This document shows positions 43,137 to 51,516 of a stretch of 64,000 nt of DNA, piece by piece. A model generated the notes under the pieces. It worked only from the letters and a program-made list of their open reading frames with translations, was not told where the DNA came from and made no database searches. Source of the stretch: Amycolatopsis japonica (lineage in GTDB: Bacteria > Actinomycetota > Actinomycetes > Mycobacteriales > Pseudonocardiaceae); NCBI RefSeq assembly GCF_000732925.1, contig NZ_CP008953.1, positions 4,836,001 through 4,900,000 of the forward strand, given 5' to 3'. Each line of letters starts with the position of its first letter. The stretch's first letter is position 1. A program made the position numbers and the translations under genes.

Positions 43137-44526
43137 CCACCCGGCGGAACCCTGGCGGATCAAGATGATCGAACCGATCCGCACCACCACCCGCGAACAC
43201 CGCGAAAAAGCCTTACGGGAAGCCGGATGGAATCCCTGTCTGCTCCGCTCCGAGGACGTCTACATCGATCTGTTCACCGACTCCGGCACCAGCGCGATGT
43301 CCGACCGGCAGTGGTCGGCCCTCATGCGCGGTGACGAGGCCTATGCCGGCGCCCGCAGCTTCTACCTCTTCGAACAGGCCGTCCGGACGCACTACGGCTA
43401 CGAACACGTCATTCCCGTCCACCAAGGCCGAGGCGGCGAGAACATCCTCTCCCGCTGCCTCATCCGCCCGGGTTCCCATGTCCCCGGCAACATGTACTTC
43501 CCCAGCACCCGCGCCCATCAGGAACTCAACGGCGCCACCTTCCATGACGTCATCATCGACGAAGCGCACGACGCCGCCGACGAACACCCGTTCAAGGGCG
43601 ACGTCGACCTCGCCAAACTGCGGGCCGTCATCGCCGAACACGGCGCCGCCATCCCCTATGTCTCACTCGCCGCCACCGTGAACATGGCGGGCGGCCAGCC
43701 GATCAGCGTCGCCAACCTCACCGCCGCCTGCGACCTCGCCCACGCCCACGGAATCCCCGTCTTCCTCGACACCGCCCGCGCCGTCGAGAACGCCTGGTTC
43801 GTCAAGCAACGCGAACCGGGCTGGGCGAACCACTCGATCGCGGACATCCTCCTCGCGCTGTGCGCCCCCACCGACGGCGCCGTCATGTCGGCCAAAAAGG
43901 ACTGTCTCGCCAACATCGGCGGCTGGATCGCCCTCCGCGACCCCGGCCTCGCCGAACAGGCACGCGGGCTCGTCCTGCTCTACGAAGGCCTCCACACCTA
44001 CGGCGGCATGGCAGGCCGGGACATGGAAGCCATCGCGCAGGGCATCGGCGAATCCGTCGACGAACACCACATCCGCGCCCGCATCGCCCAGGTCGAATAC
44101 CTCGGCCACCGGCTCGACACCGCGGGCGTCCCGATCGTCCACCCCGTCGGCGGGCACTGCGTCTGCGTCGACGCCACCGCCGTCCTCGACCATCTCCCCC
44201 GCACCGAACTCCCCGGCCAGACCCTCGCCGCCGCCGTCTACCTCGAAGGCGGGATCCGCGGCGTCGAACGCGGCACCGTCTCAGCCGGGCGCGACCCGGC
44301 CACCGGCGAGAACCGCTACCCGCCGCTGGAATTCCTCCGGCTCGCCATCCCCCGGCGCGTCTACACCCAAAGCCACATCGACCACGTCGCCGACACCCTC
44401 GTCCGCGTCCACAAGAACCGCCACGACATCACCCACGGCCTCACCTTCACCCACGAACCACCCCACCTCCGCTTCTTTCAGGCCCGCTTCGCCCCGGCCG
44501 GGGGTGCCGACATCTACGACGGGTGA
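43129..44526 (+). CDS. Tyrosine phenol-lyase-like PLP enzyme (beta-eliminating lyase)
   Basis: A 465-residue fold-type I PLP enzyme of the tryptophanase/tyrosine phenol-lyase family. PLP-binding Lys257 lies in SAKKDCLANIGG, Asp214 in VFLDTAR, the phosphate-site HQGRGGEN at 98-105, and Tyr72 in DEAYAG. Features of tyrosine phenol-lyase are Arg381 (phenol recognition) and Phe in HLRFFQARF, where tryptophanase has His. By my recollected alignment to the Citrobacter enzyme, pocket residues differ: Val379 for Met379 and Pro125 for Thr124. It should cleave tyrosine or ring-substituted tyrosine to a phenol, pyruvate and ammonia, or run in reverse. Confidence 0.88.
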   Translation: MPDHPAEPWRIKMIEPIRTTTREHREKALREAGWNPCLLRSEDVYIDLFTDSGTSAMSDRQWSALMRGDEAYAGARSFYLFEQAVRTHYGYEHVIPVHQGRGGENILSRCLIRPGSHVPGNMYFPSTRAHQELNGATFHDVIIDEAHDAADEHPFKGDVDLAKLRAVIAEHGAAIPYVSLAATVNMAGGQPISVANLTAACDLAHAHGIPVFLDTARAVENAWFVKQREPGWANHSIADILLALCAPTDGAVMSAKKDCLANIGGWIALRDPGLAEQARGLVLLYEGLHTYGGMAGRDMEAIAQGIGESVDEHHIRARIAQVEYLGHRLDTAGVPIVHPVGGHCVCVDATAVLDHLPRTELPGQTLAAAVYLEGGIRGVERGTVSAGRDPATGENRYPPLEFLRLAIPRRVYTQSHIDHVADTLVRVHKNRHDITHGLTFTHEPPHLRFFQARFAPAGGADIYDG

Positions 44527-44535
44527 CCGATCCGG

Positions 44536-45033
44536 TTGAGAGCGGAACGAGCCCGCCGGACCGCCGTCTCTCTTGCCACGAGCCGATTCGGCCCGGATCG
44601 TCGGGAGACGCTGAAAGCCAGGAATCTGCTCGGCTTCGCCCTGCACCGTGCCGGCAGGCTGGCGGAGGCCGAGCGCGAGTTGCGCACCGCCAAGAACGAC
44701 TGCGCCCGCGCACTCGGCCCTGCCGACCCGGAAACCCTGTTCAGCCAAAGCCTCCTCGCGTACCTCCTGCTCGACTCCGGCGACTTGCGCGAAGCGGTGA
44801 ACCAGCAACGCATGCTGGTCGAGGCCTCGGTGGCCGCCCTCGGTGAGCGCGATCCGGTCACCCTCGGCCGCCGCGTGAATCACGGCGTGCTTCTCCACCA
44901 CCTCGGTCGGCGGGCAGCCGCCGAACAGGAACAACGCGCCACTCTGGCGGTCTGCGGCGAAGCCCTCGGCGAGCGGCACCCGATCACCACCAGTTGCCGC
45001 AGCAGTCTGGCGACGATTCGAGGAACCTCGTGA
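44536..45033 (+). CDS. Small TPR-repeat protein
   Basis: A 165-residue protein with about three kinesin-light-chain-like tetratricopeptide repeats (LLGFALHRAGRLAEAERELRT, LLAYLLLDSGDLREAVNQQR, NHGVLLHHLGRRAAAEQEQR). It has no DNA-binding or catalytic domain. TTG at 44536, 9 nt after the lyase stop, is the best start. It may be a fragment of a larger AfsR/SARP-like regulator, or a real small interaction protein. Function unknown. Confidence 0.6.
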   Translation: MRAERARRTAVSLATSRFGPDRRETLKARNLLGFALHRAGRLAEAERELRTAKNDCARALGPADPETLFSQSLLAYLLLDSGDLREAVNQQRMLVEASVAALGERDPVTLGRRVNHGVLLHHLGRRAAAEQEQRATLAVCGEALGERHPITTSCRSSLATIRGTS

Positions 45034-45059
45034 TCGGGTAGCCCGGGCGCCTGCCCAAG

Positions 45060-45605
45060 CTATTCGTCATACGTGGGGCGCCAGACGCCGAACCACTGCT
45101 CGGCGCCGTACTCCTCGAACCGCTCCACCTCGATGAATCCCAGCTTCGCCGCGAGCCGCATCGAGGGATCGTTCGCAGTCTGCGTGCAGAGCACCACCGG
45201 TTCAGCGGGAAGCGCGTCGGCGAACCAACCGAGCGCTGCCGCGCACGCCTCCGCGGCATATCCGCGTCCCCATGCCCGCGGCAGGAACAGGTAGCCGAGC
45301 TCGGTCTCCCCGGCGTCCGGGCGGACGTGCCCCGGACGCTCGGCATCGCGCTGATCGAGCGTGATCATGCCGATCATCGATCCGTCCAGTTCGACGACGA
45401 ACAGTCCGAAGCGCCGGCCCGGCACCTCGGGACTCGTGCGTTCAAGCTCGTCACGGGATCGAGGGCCACCGACGTAAGTGCCCACCTCCGGTGAGGCGAA
45501 CAAGTCGATGAACGCCGCTCGGTCCCGCGCTTCGGACTCGCGGAGCACGAGCCGCTCGGTTTTGATCGGGGCCGGTGGCCAGACGACGGATCCGCGCTCG
45601 GTCAT
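45060..45605 (-). CDS. GNAT-family N-acetyltransferase
   Basis: A 181-residue protein of the RimJ/RimL-like type. It has TERLVLRESEARD at the start, the acetyl-CoA site in ELGYLFLPRAWGRGYAAEA (R/Q-x-x-G-x-G/A loop) and LCTQTANDPSMRLAAKLGF. The acceptor is unknown. ATG at 45605 is set by the start of conserved sequence. It is convergent with the TPR gene (26-nt gap). Confidence 0.9.
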   Translation of the reverse strand: MTERGSVVWPPAPIKTERLVLRESEARDRAAFIDLFASPEVGTYVGGPRSRDELERTSPEVPGRRFGLFVVELDGSMIGMITLDQRDAERPGHVRPDAGETELGYLFLPRAWGRGYAAEACAAALGWFADALPAEPVVLCTQTANDPSMRLAAKLGFIEVERFEEYGAEQWFGVWRPTYDE

Positions 45606-45635
45606 GGCAGGCAAGCTAGCGCACACCCATGTGGG

Positions 45636-46727
45636 TCAGACGCTCCACCGCCAGGCCCGGGCCGCGAGATTTCGGGTCGCCAAGCCGATTCCGGTCTTCG
45701 GCACGAGCATGGCCGCGGTCATCTTGGCGGTACGCCGCGCGGGCCTGACCCGGGCGCGGTGCTCGGCCTCGTACTGACCGAAACCGGTGGGCGACGCCGA
45801 CGTCAGGGCGGTGGCGAGCGTGTACGCGCCGGCGATCGCGAGGCTGGAGCCTTCGCCGAGCAGGGAAACACAGGAGGCCGCGTCACCCACCAAGGCGATC
45901 CGGCCGCGTGACCAGGACGGGAGGTCGACGACACTGACGGCGTCGAAGAAGACATCGTCGGCCTCCCGCAGGCGTTCGAGCAGCTCGGGGACCCGCCATC
46001 CGGCATCGCCGTAGGCCGCGGTGACGATCCGCTTGTGCCGGGCCGTGTCCCGGTGGTCCACATTCTCGGCCTGGGCACGGAAGATGAACGCGACGCCGCC
46101 GTTGTCCCGTGACGGGTGAACAGCGACCAGCCTGCCCGGTGTGTTGTGCAGGAGCACTTCCTCCGGGTGGTCGACCGGGCCTCCGAACGACGTCGTGGCG
46201 ACATGGATCCCTGTGGGGCGCACGAAAGAACGCTCGGCCCCGAAGGTGATCCGCCGGACCGCGGAGTGCAAGCCGTCCGCGCCGATCACGAAGTCGAAGC
46301 GCCGGGGTGCGGCCCGGTCGAAGGTGACGTCGACACCGTGCTCGTCTTGGCGCAGCGCGGCGATCGTGTCGTCGAACAGGAACTCGGCGTCGCCGCAAGC
46401 CGCCTCGTACAGCACTGTGACGAGATCGGATCGTGGGACTTCGAGCTCCTCCCCCTTGCCCGCGGACAGGCCGACGGTGGCGATCCGACGGCCGTCTCCG
46501 TCGAGCAGGCACACCCTTTTCGTTCTCGTCGCGACGTCCCGCAGACGGCCTACGACGCCCATGGCCTCGACGACCGGCAGCGCGGGCCCGCGGACGTCGA
46601 CCGGGTTACCGCTGGAGCGCATGCCCTGGGCCCGCTCGACGACCGTGACCTTGAAGCCGTTACGTGCCAACCAATAGGCGAGCGTCGAGCCGGCGACTCC
46701 AGCGCCGCAGATCAACACGTTCTCCAT
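45636..46727 (-). CDS. FAD-dependent monooxygenase (PHBH-fold)
   Basis: A 363-residue aromatic-hydroxylase-like flavoprotein. It has GAGVAGSTLAYWLARNGFKVTVVER (dinucleotide site), an FVIGADGLHSAVR segment (DG motif) and ALVGDAASCVSLLGEGSSLA (GD motif). Relatives include the tetracycline-modifying and rifampicin monooxygenases as well as tailoring hydroxylases; the substrate is unknown. It is divergent from a TetR regulator with a palindromic operator between them, a pattern often seen for drug-induced defence or catabolism. Confidence 0.9.
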   Translation of the reverse strand: MENVLICGAGVAGSTLAYWLARNGFKVTVVERAQGMRSSGNPVDVRGPALPVVEAMGVVGRLRDVATRTKRVCLLDGDGRRIATVGLSAGKGEELEVPRSDLVTVLYEAACGDAEFLFDDTIAALRQDEHGVDVTFDRAAPRRFDFVIGADGLHSAVRRITFGAERSFVRPTGIHVATTSFGGPVDHPEEVLLHNTPGRLVAVHPSRDNGGVAFIFRAQAENVDHRDTARHKRIVTAAYGDAGWRVPELLERLREADDVFFDAVSVVDLPSWSRGRIALVGDAASCVSLLGEGSSLAIAGAYTLATALTSASPTGFGQYEAEHRARVRPARRTAKMTAAMLVPKTGIGLATRNLAARAWRWSV

Positions 46728-46748
46728 GCCGTACGACGATATCAGCAG

Positions 46749-46785
46749 TGAGTGCAAATCGGCAATGACTGCAAGTTTGCACTCA
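46749..46785. promoter_or_regulatory. Candidate TetR operator
   Basis: A perfect inverted repeat, tgagtgcaaa-n17-tttgcactca, lies in the 83-nt space between the divergent monooxygenase and TetR genes. It overlaps where both promoters must be. A third partial copy (actgcaa, 46768-46774) lies inside. Confidence 0.65.
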
Positions 46786-46810
46786 GTGCTGCTCCGCGTA
46801 TGCTCCCCGC

Positions 46811-47410
46811 ATGTCCCTCCGTGATCGAAAGCGAGCCCGCACGCGCCAAGCCCTCATCGACGCGGCGACGGAACTCTTCGAGCGCAAGGGCTACGACGAG
46901 ACGACGATCGCCGACATCGCGGCGGCCGCGGACATCGGCGCGCGCACGTTCTTCAGCTACTTCGCCAGCAAGGAAGAGCTGCTGTTCCCGGACGCCGACG
47001 AGCGCGTACAGGCCGCCATCGACGCCATCGCCACTCGCGGACCGGCCGAAGGCCCGGCCGAGGTACTGCTGCGAGCCCTGAGCCAGGTCACCGCCACCAG
47101 TGACGAATTGGTCAGCCCCCTGGCGGCGTTGCGGCTGCGGATGATCCAGACCGTGCCCGCCGTCCGCGGCCGTGCGCTCCAGGAACAACTGGCCGCGCAA
47201 CGAGAAATCGCGAAGCATCTGGCGGCCGCGTTCCCGGACCGGATCGATCCGGTGGGAGCGGCGGCGCTGACGGGGGCGTTCGTCGGCGCGGTCACCGGCG
47301 CGCTTCAGGCCCTGCTCGACGACACCGACGGAACGGACCCCGCCACCTTGCAGGCCGCGATGAGGACCGCGACCGAAGTCGCGCTCGCACCCTGGCGACT
47401 ATCGCCGTGA
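46811..47410 (+). CDS. TetR-family transcriptional regulator
   Basis: A 199-residue repressor with the usual N-terminal helix-turn-helix (residues 8-55: KRARTRQALIDAATELFERK, TTIADIAAAADIGARTFFSYF) and a helical ligand-binding domain. It resembles regulators with the C-terminal MftR-like domain. It probably represses the divergent monooxygenase gene and itself through the 46749-46785 palindrome. Confidence 0.92.
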   Translation: MSLRDRKRARTRQALIDAATELFERKGYDETTIADIAAAADIGARTFFSYFASKEELLFPDADERVQAAIDAIATRGPAEGPAEVLLRALSQVTATSDELVSPLAALRLRMIQTVPAVRGRALQEQLAAQREIAKHLAAAFPDRIDPVGAAALTGAFVGAVTGALQALLDDTDGTDPATLQAAMRTATEVALAPWRLSP

Positions 47411-47443
47411 CCGGACACGGTGGCCCAGTGTCGTGCGCCTGGC

Positions 47444-47498
47444 GCGGGTGAAGGGCGCTTTACCCGCATCGCATGCGGTGAAAGTCCCCTTCACCCGC
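47444..47498. terminator. Hairpin between converging genes (repeat family 2)
   Basis: gcgggtgaagg and its perfect complement ccttcacccgc enclose an inner hairpin (gcgctttacccgcatcgcatgcggtgaaag, partly paired; shown here only as an inner core, 47455-47484). It lies between the TetR and MFS stops and resembles 63643-63691 in sequence. It is probably a bidirectional terminator. Confidence 0.6.
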
Positions 47499-47509
47499 CC
47501 CGAGCCCGC

Positions 47510-48847
47510 TCAGGCGACGGTCCTGGCCTCGACGTCCGCGTTCGTCTTCTCGTGCAGGTCGACACCCCGAGTTTCCGGGAGCGTGAAGACGACCAAGGCG
47601 CTGATGACCATCAGCACCATGCCGTAGACGACGAACAGTGACGGGTGGCCGTTCTTGGCGAGGAGCGTCTGCAGGTACGGCGCGGTGCCGCCGAAGGCCG
47701 CGACCGCGATCGAGTACGGCACGCCGACGCCGATGGTGCGGATACGCGTCGGGAAGATCTCCGCGTAGACCGCCGGGCCGATGGACGAGAACCCGGCCAT
47801 GAAGACCAGGGCGATCGACATCGCCAAGAACAACTGCCAGGCCTGGTCGCCCACCATCGCGTTCAGCGGGAAGCTCAGCACCAGCAGGCCGACGATCGCG
47901 ATGAACAGGACCGGCTTCCTGCCGATGCGGTCGGACAGCCTTCCCCACAACGGCAAGGCGATCAGGAAGATCACGTTCGCGAACACGCCTGCCCACAGCG
48001 CACCGGTCGGGTCGACGCCGCGTACCGTGATCGCGTACGACGGCGCGGCGACGGCCCACATGTAGTAGATGACCGTGGCCCCGACGGTCAGGCCGACGAC
48101 CTGCACGAGCAGTTTCGGGTTCTGCTTGATCGTCTGCCAGATCCGGCCCTTCTCGGCCTTCTTCCCGGCGGCTTCGTCCTTGGCCGACTCGGCGAGGAAG
48201 ACGCCGGTCTCCCGCATGCGCAGCCGCATGTAGAGCGAGTAGATCCCGAAGATGCCACCGATCACGAACGGGATCCGCCAGCCGTAGGAGAGCATCTGAT
48301 CGTGGCTCAGCACACCGGAGAGGACCGCGCCCAGCAGCGTGCCGGCGAGTACGCCACAAGTTCCGGAGAAGTAGATCAGGCTCGACCACAGTCCGCGACG
48401 GCCGGCCGGGGCGACCTCGGCGATGTAGGTCTGCGCCGAAGGCAGTTCACCGCCGTGCGCGAGGCCTTGGCCCAGCCGTGCCACCACGAGGATCACCGAC
48501 GCCCACACGCCGATCTGGCCGTACGTGGGGGAAAAGCCGATGACGAGGCTGCCGCCGGCGGCGATCGCGACCGTCAGCGTCATCGACAGCTGACGGCCCT
48601 TGCGGTCGGCGATCCAGCCGAAGACCAAGCCGCCGAGGGGCCGGGCGGCGAAGCCGACCGCGAAGACCGCCAAGGTGCTCAGCAGCGCCGAAACCTCGTC
48701 GTGCGCGTTGAAGAACTGCGCGGCGAAGAACGACGCGAAGGTCGCGTAGATGTTCCAGTCGAACCATTCCATCGCGTTGCCGGCGCCGAGGCCGAACAGG
48801 GTGCGGCGGCGGTCCGGGATGGTGGCGGTGCCCGCGGTCGCGCTCAT
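47510..48847 (-). CDS. MFS transporter, metabolite:H+ symporter (MHS) family
   Basis: A 445-residue, 12-helix transporter of the ProP/KgtP/ShiA type: an N-terminal GNAMEWFDWNIYATFASFFA block, GWIADRKGRQLSM between TM2 and TM3, ARLGQGLAHGGELPSAQTYIAEVAP, and GRLSDRIGRKPV in the second half. MHS members import organic acids, proline/betaine or shikimate-like acids. It overlaps the peptidase gene (ATGA), so uptake and hydrolysis of the same compound is likely. Confidence 0.92.
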   Translation of the reverse strand: MSATAGTATIPDRRRTLFGLGAGNAMEWFDWNIYATFASFFAAQFFNAHDEVSALLSTLAVFAVGFAARPLGGLVFGWIADRKGRQLSMTLTVAIAAGGSLVIGFSPTYGQIGVWASVILVVARLGQGLAHGGELPSAQTYIAEVAPAGRRGLWSSLIYFSGTCGVLAGTLLGAVLSGVLSHDQMLSYGWRIPFVIGGIFGIYSLYMRLRMRETGVFLAESAKDEAAGKKAEKGRIWQTIKQNPKLLVQVVGLTVGATVIYYMWAVAAPSYAITVRGVDPTGALWAGVFANVIFLIALPLWGRLSDRIGRKPVLFIAIVGLLVLSFPLNAMVGDQAWQLFLAMSIALVFMAGFSSIGPAVYAEIFPTRIRTIGVGVPYSIAVAAFGGTAPYLQTLLAKNGHPSLFVVYGMVLMVISALVVFTLPETRGVDLHEKTNADVEARTVA

Positions 48848-50070
48848 CGGGTGGCTCCTTCGGCGAAGCGGTCGAGACGGCGGACGGCGAGTTCGGCGTA
48901 GACGGTGGCGGCCCTGGACAGCACGGACGGGTCGAAGTCGGCGTACGGGCTGTGGTTGTTGGGCGCGGTGTCCGGTTCGAGCCCGGGCATCAGCGCACCG
49001 AGACCGAGGAACGTGCCCGGCACTTCGGCCAGCACCCGGGAGAAGTCCTCGGATCCGGCCACCGGATTGGGGAGTTCGGTGTAGTACTGCTCGCCGATCG
49101 TCTCGCGGACGACCTCGGCGCCGAACGCGGTCTCGTCGACGTCGGTGACGGTGACCGGGTACTCGCTTTCGAAGACGACGTCGGCGGTGACGCCGTGCGC
49201 CCGCGCGACGCCGTCGATCGTCTCGCGGATCGCCGTGTCGAGCAGCGCGCCGGCGGCGTCCGAGAAACAGCGGACGGTGGCCTCGAACTCGGCGGTGGCG
49301 GGGATGACGTTGCGCTTGGTGCCGCCGCGGATGACGCCGACCGTGATCACGGCCGGGTCGAAGATGTCCAGCCGCCGGGTGACCATCGTCTGCAACGCGG
49401 TGATCATCGCCGCGGTGGCGGAGATCGGATCCTTGGCGCGGTGCGGCATCGACCCGTGGCCGCCCTCGCCGTGCACGGTGACGAGCAGCCGGTACGACGC
49501 GGACATCAGCGTGCCGGGACGGCTGGCGAACTGCCCGCTGGGCAGCATCGATGAGAAGACGTGCAGCCCATAGGCCGCGTCGGCGCGCCTGCCCGCGGCG
49601 TCGAGCACGCCTTCCAGGAGCATCACGCCGGCGCCGTCCCAGCCCTCCTCGCCGGGCTGGAACATCAGGACGACGTCGCCGTTGATGCGGTCGCGGTGCG
49701 TGTGCAGCAGCCGGGCCGCGCCGACCAGCGACGTGGTGTGCAGATCGTGGCCGCAGGCGTGCATCGCGCCGTTCGTGGCCGCGAAGTCCAGGCCGGTCGC
49801 TTCGGCCACCGGGAGGGCGTCCATGTCCGCGCGCAGCAGGACCGTCCGCGGCCGGGCCGAATCCCTGGCCGTACCCTCGCCGCGCAGCACCGCGGTCACC
49901 GAGGTCGTGCCGGTCCCGGTGGAGACCTCCAGGCCGAGCCCGTCGAGTTCACGCAGGACCCGCTCCTGTGTGCGGGGCAGGTCGAGACCGATCTCGGGCT
50001 CGCGGTGCAGGTCGCGCCGCAACCGGACCAGCTCGTCCTGCAGGCTTCGAGCGTCGTCGTGAAGGTCCAC
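48844..50070 (-). CDS. M20-family amidohydrolase/carboxypeptidase
   Basis: A 408-residue zinc (or Mn) hydrolase of the M20D type (hippurate hydrolase/IAA-amino acid hydrolase-like). It has ADMDALPV, MHACGHDLHTTSLVGAA, FQPGEEGWDGAGVM and a dimerisation domain with GHGSMPHRAKDP. A PVAGSEDFS segment is near the C-terminus. It should cleave an N-acyl amino acid or related amide imported by the adjacent transporter. GTG at 50070 follows 'agaggagatcgacc'. It is divergent from the AsnC-type regulator. Confidence 0.93.
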   Translation of the reverse strand: MDLHDDARSLQDELVRLRRDLHREPEIGLDLPRTQERVLRELDGLGLEVSTGTGTTSVTAVLRGEGTARDSARPRTVLLRADMDALPVAEATGLDFAATNGAMHACGHDLHTTSLVGAARLLHTHRDRINGDVVLMFQPGEEGWDGAGVMLLEGVLDAAGRRADAAYGLHVFSSMLPSGQFASRPGTLMSASYRLLVTVHGEGGHGSMPHRAKDPISATAAMITALQTMVTRRLDIFDPAVITVGVIRGGTKRNVIPATAEFEATVRCFSDAAGALLDTAIRETIDGVARAHGVTADVVFESEYPVTVTDVDETAFGAEVVRETIGEQYYTELPNPVAGSEDFSRVLAEVPGTFLGLGALMPGLEPDTAPNNHSPYADFDPSVLSRAATVYAELAVRRLDRFAEGATR

Positions 50071-50186
50071 CGGTCGATCTCCTCTGCGTCGGACGTCGGC
50101 GTCTTGGTCGTCGAGTGTGCGAATCCACGTCCGATATCGGGCTAGAATTGTCGGAATCGCTCAACGATCGACCCCTGGAAGTAAAA

Positions 50187-51218
50187 ATGGTGATTGGTTC
50201 GCTGGATGAGGAGGACTTTTCGCTCATTCACGCTCTGCAACTGCGACCCCGCGCCTCTTGGGCTCAGCTGGGCGACGCCCTCGGCTCGTCGCCGGTGACG
50301 CTGACGCGGCGGTGGGAACGGCTGCGTGACGGAGGCGGAGCCTGGGTGACGGCCTATCCGCGCGTGCCCGGACGGTCCCGGATCCAGGCCGCGTACGTCG
50401 AGATCCGCTGCGCGAGCGGCCAGGTCCGGGCACTCATCAGCGAGCTGTCCACCTGGCCGTCGGTGGTCAGCATCGAGGAGGCTTCGCGCGAGTACAGCCT
50501 GGTGCTGACGGTGTTCGGCCTCGGCATGCACGACCTGTCGACGCTGCTGCTCGACGCGATCCCCGGGCTTCCCGGTGTCCTCAACATCCGTTCGCATCTG
50601 GTGTCCCGCTTGCACGTCGAAGGCAGCTCGTGGCGGGTGGGCGCGCTGGACCGGGGGCGCGTGCAGGCGTTGTCCCAGCTGCCGCCGTCCGGCGGCACGG
50701 GTGGACGGCAGACGGCGATGCAGCCGTGGCAGGAGCCGTACGCCTCGCTGACCGCCGCGCTGGGCGAGGACGGCCGCCGCACCGCCGCCGACCTGGCCCG
50801 GCTCACCGGCCGTCCGGTGTCGACCGTCCGGCGCCAGCTCGGCCACCTGATCGCCGCCGACGCGCTGACGTTCCGGTGCGAGATCGCGCAGGGGCTCACC
50901 CCGTCGCCGATCGTCGTCAACTGGTGGTGCCAGGTGCCCGTCGCGCATGTGCCGACCTGCGTGGACCGGCTGCGGGCGAACCCGGCCATCCGCCAGATCG
51001 CGAGCCTGCCCGGCCCGGCGAATCTACTGGTGACCACGTGGATGCGCTCGATCGAGGAATCGATGCGGATGCAGGAACACCTCGAACAGGACCTGGCCCC
51101 GCTGTCGATCGTCGACTCGGCGCTGATCCTGCGGACGGCCAAACGGATGGGCTGGCTGCTGGACGATCTGGGGCGGAGCACGGGTTTCGTCGTCACCATG
51201 CCCGCGCGCCGGGAGTGA
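50187..51218 (+). CDS. Lrp/AsnC-family regulator, double-HTH form
   Basis: A 343-residue regulator made of two Lrp-like halves. The first has an HTH (DEEDFSLIHALQLRPRASWAQLGDALGSS) and a RAM-like effector domain. A second HTH lies at about residue 190-235 (LTAALGEDGRRTAADLARLT, VSTVRRQLGHLI) with another effector-like domain. ATG at 50187 was chosen because 'tggaagtaaaa' precedes it and conserved sequence starts there. It is divergent from the hydrolase/transporter pair and probably regulates it in response to an amino acid. Confidence 0.88.
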   Translation: MVIGSLDEEDFSLIHALQLRPRASWAQLGDALGSSPVTLTRRWERLRDGGGAWVTAYPRVPGRSRIQAAYVEIRCASGQVRALISELSTWPSVVSIEEASREYSLVLTVFGLGMHDLSTLLLDAIPGLPGVLNIRSHLVSRLHVEGSSWRVGALDRGRVQALSQLPPSGGTGGRQTAMQPWQEPYASLTAALGEDGRRTAADLARLTGRPVSTVRRQLGHLIAADALTFRCEIAQGLTPSPIVVNWWCQVPVAHVPTCVDRLRANPAIRQIASLPGPANLLVTTWMRSIEESMRMQEHLEQDLAPLSIVDSALILRTAKRMGWLLDDLGRSTGFVVTMPARRE

Positions 51219-51238
51219 AGCCAGGTAAGGCCTGACGC

Positions 51239-51291
51239 GTTGCGAAAGCCACTTTCGCAACGTTGAAGGTTGGGAAAGTGGCTTTCGCAAC
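51239..51291. repeat. Paired palindromic repeat (family 1)
   Basis: Two 23-nt gttgcgaaag...ctttcgcaac-type units with one mismatch are flanked by cctgacg/cgtcagg, which extends the inverted repeat. It lies 21 nt after the AsnC-type stop and may terminate it. It is part of the 298-nt gene-free space 51219-51516. Confidence 0.8.
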
Positions 51292-51359
51292 GTCAGGTGG
51301 CCAAGGCGGCTCTCGGTCGACTGCCCGATTCATGCCTGTAGGCGCGATTCCAGGTGGGG

Positions 51360-51405
51360 GTCGTGAGTGATAAAGAGGGTTAGAACGACCATTGCCACTC
51401 ACGAC
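51360..51405. repeat. Inverted repeat gtcgtgagtg/cactcacgac
   Basis: Ten-bp arms are perfect and share 'tcgtgagtg' with the hairpin at 32229. The degenerate centre still contains 'gttagaacgac'. It may be a terminator-like element of the same family. A half copy of repeat family 1 (cccgaaagtggctttcgcgac) follows at about 51476-51496. Confidence 0.6.
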
Positions 51406-51516
51406 CCCGCACGAAGCGCCCAAACCGGGCAGCCTGACGAGGACTAGCGTCCCTTGTGGACAGTCGCCGACTGTCCCGAAAGTGGCTTTCGCGACACGAG
51501 CGCGGCCGCCGCGAGG

